Positions 16,952-23,948 of a DNA stretch of 64,000 nt are shown in pieces. Position numbers and translations under genes: made by a program. Source of the DNA: DASRIA01 sp963816975 (GTDB lineage: Bacteria > Actinomycetota > Thermoleophilia > Solirubrobacterales > JBBDJG01); contig CAWFMD010000006.1 in the NCBI GenBank assembly GCA_963816975.1, positions 1,426,001 through 1,490,000 on the forward strand. Direction: 5' to 3'. The notes below the pieces were generated by a model. The model was not told the DNA's origin and made no database searches. It saw nothing but the letters and a program-made list of their open reading frames with translations. How positions within the stretch are numbered: the first letter of the stretch is position 1; each line of letters opens with the position of its first letter.

Positions 16952-18775
16952 ATGAGGGGGAAGCTGGGGATCGTGCTTGGCGTGCTGGTTTTCGTGACCG
17001 GTGTGGTGGGCTGGAGCGCCCCCGCGATGGCCGACTCGGCCACCACGCTCGCGTCGTTCAACGACCCGCGCACGGCGATGCCGGCGCGGCCCGGCCACAT
17101 CATCAAGCGGATGCGGTATGGCTACAGCGCGTCCCAGAACTTCGTGCTGAATCCCGGCAACGCCTACTACAACGCGCTGCGCTTCGACATCGCCGCTCCC
17201 TGCACCAACTGCTACATCACCGACATGGTGCCGAGCCTGGTCTACGTGAATGACGCCAGCCACCCTGACGGGACGGTCGCGAACCTCGACACCGACGCCA
17301 TGCTGCACCACTTCGTGATGATCAACCCCGGCCGGCCGGACCCGGTCTGCCCGGGCGGGCTCGAGGGCCAGCTCGGCGAGCGCTTCTTCGCGGCGGGCAA
17401 CGAGCGCAGCCAGCTGCACCTCCCCTCACCGTTCGGCTACCTGAACAACACCGGGACGTGGCGGCTGATCTCGCACGTGATCAACAAGAGCGCCACCGCG
17501 ACGAAGAGCCTCCAGATCGAGGTCGTGTTCCAATACAGGACCGTGGCGAGCGGCGGCGGCGCCGAGACCAAGCCGCTGTGGCTCGACATCGACACCTGCG
17601 GCGACTCGGAGTACACGACGCCGGTCGGCTACAACGACGCGACGGCCGATTGGGTCTCGAACGTGAGCGGGCGCATGATCGGCATGTCCGGCCACCTGCA
17701 CGACGTCGACATCACCAACGCGGCTCCGTGCACCAACCACTGTCCCGAGAAGGGCCACGGGATCGCCGTTTCGCTCGAGTTGGTCGGCGGCAACTCGAAC
17801 GACTACTTCGGCCCGCTCCCGCCCAACAACACGCCGCCCGCGTCGCTCACCGGCGCGACCATCTGTCGTTCCGAGGGGATCTTCGGCACGCCCTGGGCCG
17901 GCGGCAGATACCGCGGCCACCTGGACACGATGACCGAGTGCGAGGTGCCCGGCGCCGTGGCTCCGACCTACCAACCCGAGGCGTGGCCGCCGGACGGCGC
18001 ATATCCCTCCACCGGCTACCCGTTCAGCTCCGGGCAGACGCTCAGGATCCACAGCGAGTACCAGAACGACAATCCACAGGCACAGACCGACGTGATGGGC
18101 ATCATGATGGCCTGGTACGTGCCGACGTCCCCGGGTTACCCGCGCCCCAAGGGCGCGACGCCGATCCGCGTTTCGCTGGTGCCGGCCTACAACGCGTGCA
18201 CCAGTCCCAACCGGCTGCACGGTCCGCCCGACTTCCCGACCAACGGCACGAACCCGGACGGGTCCTGCAACCCGCCGGCACTTGCTTCGAGCCAGCTGAC
18301 GGTGGGCAGCCCCGACTCCAATGGCGCGCCCGTCAAGTCGGAGGGCTTCGTGAAGGTCAGCGCCATCGTCGGCAACGCCGCCACGCCGGCCGACGAGGCA
18401 GATGCGCGGTTCCAGGTCTCGATCAGCGATGTGCGGCGCAACACGGCCGGCCTGCCCGACTACACGGGGCAGCTGCAGCTCGACACGACGCTGCGCCTGA
18501 CCGACAAGAACAACGGGCCGTCGGAGACCGGCACCCTGGACACGAGCTTCCGGGTCACGGTTCCGTGCGCGACCACCGTTGACACGACGATCGGCTCCAC
18601 CTGTTCGGTCAACACCACGGCGGACGCAGTCCTCGGTGCGGCCGGAGGGATCACCGAGGGCAAGCGCTCGATCTGGCAACTGGGCCAGATGCGCATCAAC
18701 GACGGCGGCGCGGACGGAGTTGTCTCCACCACGCCCAACACGTTGTTTGCGGCGCAGGGCCTGATGGTGCCGTAG
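16952..18775 (+). CDS. Secreted protein with PHM-like copper-ligand pattern
   Basis: 607 aa. Signal peptide (LGIVLGVLVFVTGVVGW ... AMA). The candidate metal ligands occur in the order seen in type II copper, ascorbate-dependent monooxygenases (PHM/DBH): adjacent H119-H120 (AMLHHFVM), H175 (LISHVINKS), HxH at H248/H250 (GHLHDVDI), and a Met in DVMGIMMAWYVP (M382, M385 or M386); H367 (RIHSEYQND) is additional. In PHM these are HH, H, HxH, M. Several Cys pairs (CTNC, CTNHC) suggest disulfides. C-terminal ~180 residues form a separate beta domain. Next to copper locus A, so exported copper is plausibly its cofactor. The enzyme assignment is inference from motif order; substrate unknown. Confidence 0.6.
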   Translation: MRGKLGIVLGVLVFVTGVVGWSAPAMADSATTLASFNDPRTAMPARPGHIIKRMRYGYSASQNFVLNPGNAYYNALRFDIAAPCTNCYITDMVPSLVYVNDASHPDGTVANLDTDAMLHHFVMINPGRPDPVCPGGLEGQLGERFFAAGNERSQLHLPSPFGYLNNTGTWRLISHVINKSATATKSLQIEVVFQYRTVASGGGAETKPLWLDIDTCGDSEYTTPVGYNDATADWVSNVSGRMIGMSGHLHDVDITNAAPCTNHCPEKGHGIAVSLELVGGNSNDYFGPLPPNNTPPASLTGATICRSEGIFGTPWAGGRYRGHLDTMTECEVPGAVAPTYQPEAWPPDGAYPSTGYPFSSGQTLRIHSEYQNDNPQAQTDVMGIMMAWYVPTSPGYPRPKGATPIRVSLVPAYNACTSPNRLHGPPDFPTNGTNPDGSCNPPALASSQLTVGSPDSNGAPVKSEGFVKVSAIVGNAATPADEADARFQVSISDVRRNTAGLPDYTGQLQLDTTLRLTDKNNGPSETGTLDTSFRVTVPCATTVDTTIGSTCSVNTTADAVLGAAGGITEGKRSIWQLGQMRINDGGADGVVSTTPNTLFAAQGLMVP

Positions 18776-18804
18776 CCTGTTTCACGTAGGCAGTGAGGGG
18801 GAAG

Positions 18805-19209
18805 ATGCGACGTAACAGGAACTCAGCCGTTCTCGGAGCGGTCGCGGCACTGACGTGCCTCGCGGCGATGGCCATGCCGGCGCTCGCGTCCAAGCCGGGC
18901 ATGACGGTGAAGATCCCGTCCCGCCAGGACGTCGACCGCGTCTACGTGCTGGCCGCCATCCACCAGAAGAAGTGCACCATGCAGGTGACCGGCTCGGTGA
19001 TGGGGCACCGGTTCAGGACCTTCCGGAAGGGCAGGGTCACGATCCACCTGACCAACCAGGCCTACCTACGGCTGTCGAGTGGGGCGAAGCGCTCGGTGAA
19101 GCGGGCGATCCGCCGCGGCAGGACGGTCAGGGCCCGGGTCACCGTCACCGCGCGCAGCGCTTCGGGGACCCGCAACAGCGTGACCCGGAGCGTCACGCTG
19201 AGGGATTAG
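18805..19209 (+). CDS. Small secreted protein, unknown
   Basis: 134 aa with a Sec signal (AVLGAVAALTCLAAMAMPALA) and a very basic mature part rich in Thr/Val strands (RVTIHLTNQAYLRLSS, RARVTVTARSASGTRNSV), probably a small extracellular beta-sandwich. One Cys (KKCTMQV). ATG 18805 is chosen for its GAGGGGGAAG ribosome site; a GTG at 18793 is in frame. It lies 29 bp after the PHM-like gene and is probably cotranscribed. No family recognised. Confidence 0.65.
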   Translation: MRRNRNSAVLGAVAALTCLAAMAMPALASKPGMTVKIPSRQDVDRVYVLAAIHQKKCTMQVTGSVMGHRFRTFRKGRVTIHLTNQAYLRLSSGAKRSVKRAIRRGRTVRARVTVTARSASGTRNSVTRSVTLRD

Positions 19210-19230
19210 GACGGGACAAGGGAGAGCGAT

Positions 19231-19467
19231 ATGGCCGACGGTGCCCAGGAGCGTTCGGGCGAGCAGATCGAGGAGTTCCACTACCACCTCGAGCTGACCC
19301 CGGCACAGCTGAAGATCACGCATACCGCACTGAGGAGCCTGCTGGACGACTTCGGGCACGAGGAGCACGACGTGCAGCGGGTCATCCATGAGGTGCTGGA
19401 CAAGCTCCCAGACGAGCACTCGATCCGCGCGATCTCGCTCGACAGCGAGCGCCGGGGACAGGAATAG
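19231..19467 (+). CDS. Small acidic cytoplasmic protein, unknown
   Basis: 78 aa, two predicted helices (TPAQLKITHTALRSLLDDF and HDVQRVIHEVLDKL) separated by GHEEH, with an N-terminal FHYHLEL strand. A good Shine-Dalgarno (AAGGGAGAG) precedes the ATG. It lies 21 bp after a secreted protein gene and 4 bp before the RTX protein gene, so it is within the same transcription unit. No homologous family recognised. Confidence 0.6.
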   Translation: MADGAQERSGEQIEEFHYHLELTPAQLKITHTALRSLLDDFGHEEHDVQRVIHEVLDKLPDEHSIRAISLDSERRGQE

Positions 19468-19471
19468 GCCC

Positions 19472-21697
19472 GTGCGGCTGACGGTCGCGACCCTCGTGCT
19501 GTGCGCCATGGTGCTGCCCACGATGGTGGCGGGCGCCGCGGTGGACGAGACCACCCTGGTCAGCCTGACCGGCACCCAGGAGCGCGGTAACGGCAACTCC
19601 GGTCCCGGCATCTCGGTAGCCGCCAGCGGCCTGCGCATCGCGTTCGAGTCGGATGCCGACAATCTCAGCAGCATCGACGACAACGCGGTGTCGAACATCT
19701 TCGTGCGCGACGCCGGCACCGGGATCACGACGCTCGTCAGCCAAAGCAGCGCGGGCGTAGGAGCCGGCGGCGCGTCGGCGAATCCGTCGATCTCGGCCGA
19801 CGGTCGCTTCGTCGCGTTCGAGTCGCGGGCGGACAACCTCAGCGATCTCGACAACGACGCGGTCACGAACGTGTACCTGCGCGACACGCTCACCGGCACC
19901 ACCGAGCTGGTCAGCCAGAACGACGGCGCGGGCGGCGACCGCGACTCGGGCAACCCGGCCGTCGCCGTCACCTATCTCGAAATCGTTATCGATGAGCAGG
20001 TGGTGCGGGTGCCGGTGCCGGTGGTGGCGTTCGATTCGCTCGCGACGAACCTCAGCGCCGATGACGACGACGCCGTGAAGGACGTCTTCACGCGCAAAAT
20101 CGACTTCGACCCCGTCGCTCCCGCCGAGAACAGCATGGCCCAGGGCACGACCGCGCTGATCAGCCGGATCAACGGCGGCAACGGTGCGGGCGCCAACGGT
20201 AACTCGTTCGATCCGTCGATCTCGAAGAACGGGTTGCGGATCGCCTTCGCCTCGGACGCGGACAACATCTACGCGGACGACCGCGATCTCTACACGAATG
20301 TGTTCATGAGCGAGCCGCGCTTCCGGTTCTTCGCGCACGTGAACCGCACGACGGCGCTCGGCACCGTGAGTGAGCCGGGCAACGGCGACGCCACGCAGCC
20401 CGTGCTCTCCGGGAACGGCGGCTTCGTCGCATTCCGCTCCAGCGCGACCAACCTCGGAGCGGTCACGGCTCCCACCAACGTCTTCCTGCGCTACCTGCAG
20501 GCCAACAACACCAGCCTGATCAGCCGCACGGAGGGGCAGGGGCCGGCCGGCTCCGACTCGTCCTCAGCGCCGGCAATCTCCGAGGACGGGCTGTCCGTCG
20601 CGTTCACGTCGCAGGCGGACAACCTCTCCGCGGTCGACAACGACGGCGTCGCAAACGTGTTCGTGCGCCACGCCTATTACGGAACGACGACCCTGGTCAG
20701 CCGCGCGAGCGGGGCCTTCGGCGCGGCGAGCGCCTCCGACTCCATCAGCCCGGCGCTCTCGGGATCCGCGGATGCCGTCGCGTGGATGGCTCCGCTTGCG
20801 AACGAAGGCGGCCCGCGCACCACGCGGGGCCAGGCGCCCACCACCTTCATGCAGGTGTTCCGGCGTGAGCTGCAGGTGCTGCCGCCGCCTCCGGTGATCC
20901 CGCCCGACCTCGGCCTGAACGATCACAGTGCAGGTCACGGCGGTGGCGGACACGGGACCGACGCCGGGGCTCACGGCGCGGACGGCCATACAGGCGACGG
21001 CCATACTGCGGCCGGCCACGATGGCGGCGCTGCGGATCACGCCCACGCCGGCGCCAACCACTTCAGCCTTGTGATGGGGAGCCTGCGCGCCGACCGGATC
21101 TTCGGCACGGCAACCCACGACAAGGTGTGCGGGGGTGCGGGCAACGACAACATCTCGCTGGGAGCCGGCTCCGACGTCGGCTACGGCGGTGCGTGTGGAG
21201 CGCTGAGCCCGCCCGAGACCGACAAGGCCGCTTGGTGGCGGAGCGCGTCGACGGCCGCGCTGCGACACGCGGGCGACCCGCCGGCAGCTCAGGCCAGCGG
21301 CGACGGCAACGACCGCCTGGTCGGGGGGAAGGGCGAGGACGCGCTGTTCGGCGGAGCCGGCAACGACAACCTCGTCGGCGGTTCCGGCAGCGATCTGCTG
21401 TCCGGTGGCACGGGCGGCGATGTGCTGGTCGGCGGCCCCGGCCGCAACCGCTACGACGGGGGCATGGGGCGCGACTCGATCAACGCCGCAAACGGCGTCC
21501 GGGAGCTGGTCGACTGCGGCTTCGGGCGGGACTTCGTGAAGGCGGACCGCCGTGACAGGCTGTCCGGGTGCGAGCGGGTGAAGCGCGTCCGCAGGAGGGC
21601 GAAGAAGGACCTGCCGGAACTCCTCCCGGAGTGCCCGGGCGGCGGGCACGCCTGCCACAACGGGCAGACGATCGTCCTCTCCAAGGCCCGCCGGTAG
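19472..21697 (+). CDS. Secreted propeller protein with His-rich linker and RTX repeats
   Basis: 741 aa from GTG 19472; the frame upstream to 19388 overlaps the preceding gene. Signal peptide (VATLVLCAMVLPTMVAGAA). Residues about 30-460 contain repeated TolB/PD40-like blades (GRFVAFESRADNLSD, GLRIAFASDADNI, GLSVAFTSQADNLSA). Residues 485-530 are a linker with 10 His in 46 residues. The C-terminal part (about 550-700) has hemolysin-type calcium repeats (GGAGNDNIS, GGKGEDALFGGAGNDNLVGG). Expected to be a cell-surface or released calcium-binding protein; the His-rich linker may bind Cu, Zn or Ni (inference). Confidence 0.8.
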   Translation: MRLTVATLVLCAMVLPTMVAGAAVDETTLVSLTGTQERGNGNSGPGISVAASGLRIAFESDADNLSSIDDNAVSNIFVRDAGTGITTLVSQSSAGVGAGGASANPSISADGRFVAFESRADNLSDLDNDAVTNVYLRDTLTGTTELVSQNDGAGGDRDSGNPAVAVTYLEIVIDEQVVRVPVPVVAFDSLATNLSADDDDAVKDVFTRKIDFDPVAPAENSMAQGTTALISRINGGNGAGANGNSFDPSISKNGLRIAFASDADNIYADDRDLYTNVFMSEPRFRFFAHVNRTTALGTVSEPGNGDATQPVLSGNGGFVAFRSSATNLGAVTAPTNVFLRYLQANNTSLISRTEGQGPAGSDSSSAPAISEDGLSVAFTSQADNLSAVDNDGVANVFVRHAYYGTTTLVSRASGAFGAASASDSISPALSGSADAVAWMAPLANEGGPRTTRGQAPTTFMQVFRRELQVLPPPPVIPPDLGLNDHSAGHGGGGHGTDAGAHGADGHTGDGHTAAGHDGGAADHAHAGANHFSLVMGSLRADRIFGTATHDKVCGGAGNDNISLGAGSDVGYGGACGALSPPETDKAAWWRSASTAALRHAGDPPAAQASGDGNDRLVGGKGEDALFGGAGNDNLVGGSGSDLLSGGTGGDVLVGGPGRNRYDGGMGRDSINAANGVRELVDCGFGRDFVKADRRDRLSGCERVKRVRRRAKKDLPELLPECPGGGHACHNGQTIVLSKARR

Positions 21698-22194
21698 CGG
21701 CCGGCCACGTCCTGCCGGACCTGCTGGCGCCCGGCCAGCGGGTTGTCTTCTGCGGCACCGCGGCCGGAGCGGTGGCGGCCCGCGTGGGCGCTCCTTACTC
21801 CGGCCCCGGCAACCGCTTCTGGTGGGTGGTCCACGAAGTCGGCCTCACGCCCCGCGTGCTCGCCCCGCTGGAGTTCCGCGAGCTGGCGCGGTGGGGGATC
21901 GGGCTGACGGACGTCGCGAAGCACGCCTTCGGCGCGGACAGCACGCTCGTGGCAGCGGACTTCGACGGGGCCGCGGTGGTCGAGAAGGTGGAGCGTTATC
22001 GGCCTGGGGTCCTGGCGTTCGTGGGCAAGCGCGCGGCCCGGGAGGTGCTCGGTAGGCGCACACCCGGCAGCTATGGGGAGCAGGACGTGACGGTTGGTGT
22101 CAGCCGCGTGTGGATCTTGCCGTCCACGTCGGGCGCAGCCCGCGGGTGCTGGGACGTGGGGCCTTGGCGGGAACTGGCCGCCGCCCTGCGCTGA
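21568..22194 (+). CDS. Mug-like uracil/mismatch-specific DNA glycosylase
   Basis: UDG-superfamily protein. The recognisable domain begins at about 21704 (LPDLLAPGQRVVFCG) and runs to the stop. Motif 1 is CGTAAG rather than the GINPG of E. coli Mug, so the catalytic Asn position is altered. The PGNRFW motif and the minor-groove loop LPSTSGAA are present. Such enzymes remove uracil or ethenocytosine opposite G in base excision repair. No ATG, GTG or TTG lies near the expected start; the only upstream in-frame start is GTG 21568, which would overlap the RTX gene by 130 bp. The real start is therefore unresolved. Confidence 0.75.
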   Translation: MRAGEARPQEGEEGPAGTPPGVPGRRARLPQRADDRPLQGPPVAAGHVLPDLLAPGQRVVFCGTAAGAVAARVGAPYSGPGNRFWWVVHEVGLTPRVLAPLEFRELARWGIGLTDVAKHAFGADSTLVAADFDGAAVVEKVERYRPGVLAFVGKRAAREVLGRRTPGSYGEQDVTVGVSRVWILPSTSGAARGCWDVGPWRELAAALR

Positions 22195-22200
22195 GTGCGG

Positions 22201-22662
22201 TCAGGCCGCGGCCGCGGCCGTGATCGTGGCCTCGAGCTCGTTGCCCACGTCTGTCAGCGGCCTGGTCGTGCGTTCTGCACGGCAGAGCACGACCGCGCCC
22301 TCGATCGCGGCGACCGTGAGCGTGGCGAGGCGGGCGGCGCGGGCGGGTCGCAGTCCCGCAGTTCGCAACGAAGCCGCGAACATCGTTTCCCAGCGCTCGA
22401 ACGCCTCCGCCGCCGCTGCGGTGAGCGCCGGCTCCGCGTGCGCCTCGACGGCGACCGCGACCACCGGGCACCCCGCACGGAAATCCGTGCTCTCGAGCGT
22501 GTTCGCCCATCCGTCCAGATAGGCGCGCAGCGCTGTGGCCGGATCACCGTCGCCGGCGGTGCGCGCCACACGCGTGGCGACGACCTCGCCCGCGTAGCGG
22601 ACGGTCTCGGCCGCCAGCTCGGCCTTGCCCCCGGGAAAGTGGTGGTAGATGGATCCCCGGGG
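22201..22662 (-). pseudogene. TetR-type regulator fragment, DNA-binding part missing
   Basis: The C-terminal ~150 residues of a TetR/AcrR regulator. The homology begins abruptly at PRGSIYHHFPGGKAEL, the end of the helix-turn-helix domain (recognition-helix tail plus helix 4), near 22662. It continues through the ligand-binding domain (CPVVAVAVEAHAEP, RWETMFAASLRTAGL). The ~35 residues that should precede it (helices 1-3) are absent; the bases at 22665 onward belong to an oppositely oriented oxidoreductase fragment. A shorter frame can start at GTG 22569, but the product could not bind DNA. Confidence 0.8.
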
Positions 22663-22664
22663 GG

Positions 22665-23423
22665 ATGTTGTTCGGCTTGGTCGCCCAGCGCGCGGAGCTG
22701 CGGCGGCTGCTGCCCGTGATCGTGTACGAGACGCTGGGGCGCACCCTGCCGGACGGCGCCGCGAGCGCTTCGTTTCTGTGGCTCCAGGCCCACGGCGTCG
22801 CGCAGCTGATGCCCGACTCGGTGCGCCGGGCCGGCTTCGACGGAGAGGGGCTGGAGCTGGGCGAGGCGCTGTTCGATGCGATCATGGAGCGCGAGTCCGG
22901 GGTGGTCTTCACCGTCGACGACTACGACGAGACCTGGCGGCGTGTGGCGCATCCCGACCGGAAGGTGAACCTCTCGATTCCCGAGCTGCTGGAGGAGCTG
23001 GCGGGGCTGCACGACGAACCCGCCGTCCGGGACGCCGACTTCCCATTCGTACTGTCGGCCGGCGAGCGGCGCGCACACACGGCGAACACGATCTATCGCG
23101 ACCCGGCCTGGCGCAAGACCGACGCCGACGGTGCGCTGCGGCTTCATCCGGAGGACGCCCGGCGGCTCGGCATCGCCGACGGCGGCCGCGCGCGCCTCAC
23201 CACCAAGCGCGGCAGCGTCGAGACGTCCGTCGAGGTCACCGACACGCTGCAGCCCGGCTACGTGACCCTGCCGAACGGGATGGGCACCACCTACCCAGGC
23301 GAGGACGGGACGAGGACCCTCGCAGGCGTCGCGCCGAACGAGCTGACGGCATCCGAGGACCGCGACTGGCTCGCCGGCACGCCGCACCACAAACACGTGC
23401 GCGCGCGGGTCGAAGCGGCCTAG
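22665..23423 (+). pseudogene. Molybdopterin oxidoreductase, C-terminal fragment
   Basis: 252 aa open from ATG 22665 but corresponding only to the last third of a molybdopterin-dependent oxidoreductase (formate dehydrogenase/nitrate reductase superfamily, normally 700 aa or more). Visible: part of the third domain (LPVIVYETLGRTLPDG) and the full molybdopterin-dinucleotide-binding domain (RLHPEDARRLGIADGGRARL, LPNGMGTTYPGEDG, GVAPNELTASEDRD). The 4Fe-4S and active-site domains are missing. It abuts the TetR fragment at 22662-22665, so both lost their 5' ends in one event. Confidence 0.8.
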
Positions 23424-23426
23424 CCT

Positions 23427-23948
23427 CTACGGCAGCGGGCGGCCCAGCCAGTCCTCGTAGAAGCCCTCGAGGTCTGGCAGGAAGTCATGGATCACCGGGT
23501 AGCCCGGGGGCACCGCCTCGACCTCGAGCAGCGTCTTGCACCCCGGGCAGAAGTACTCGCGCAGCGCGTTCCACTCCGGGTCGCCGTGCATCTTGTCGGG
23601 ATAGATCTCGCGCAGCGACTCGACGGACTCGCGCACGTTGATCAGCGCCTCCAGCTTCCAGTTGGAGCGGTAGTCGCAGAACTCGTAGCCACAGTCGCAC
23701 TTGATCCTGTATCCGCCGGAGTCCTCACCAGACCCGTCCGGCGGCTGATCGCCGGACGGCTTGGTGATGTACAGGTGCTCGCCGAAGGGCAGCACGATCT
23801 GATCGTCCCACGACACTCGCTCCTGCAGGATCTCGACGTACTTGTCGAAGCGGTCGGAATCCTTGAATCCCGACTGGATCGCCCGCACCTGCCCACGCGG
23901 CAGCTTCTCGTCGATCAGGTCGCGCAGCGTGTCCTTGTCGAGCGTCAC
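23427..23948 (-). CDS. acxC: Acetone carboxylase gamma subunit
   Basis: 173 aa, the size and sequence type of AcxC: N-terminal helix (DTLRDLIDEKLPRGQVRAIQ), zinc-site cysteines (CDCGYEFC and CPGC), and C-terminal FLPDLEGFYEDWLGRPLP. It is the small subunit of the (alpha-beta-gamma)2 enzyme that carboxylates acetone to acetoacetate at the cost of ATP to AMP. Its start overlaps the acxB stop (ATGA), fixing stoichiometric translation. It converges on the oxidoreductase fragment with 3 bp between. Confidence 0.93.
   Translation of the reverse strand: MTLDKDTLRDLIDEKLPRGQVRAIQSGFKDSDRFDKYVEILQERVSWDDQIVLPFGEHLYITKPSGDQPPDGSGEDSGGYRIKCDCGYEFCDYRSNWKLEALINVRESVESLREIYPDKMHGDPEWNALREYFCPGCKTLLEVEAVPPGYPVIHDFLPDLEGFYEDWLGRPLP

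Noticed and set aside
18187..18444. Possible small antisense gene within the PHM-like gene
   Set aside because: No ribosome site, no family motif; typical shadow frame.
22651..22662. GGATCCCCGGG at the TetR/oxidoreductase junction resembles a cloning polylinker
   Set aside because: The BamHI/SmaI-like string is short and expected by chance in GC-rich DNA, and it codes correctly for the TetR residues RGS; no vector sequence follows.
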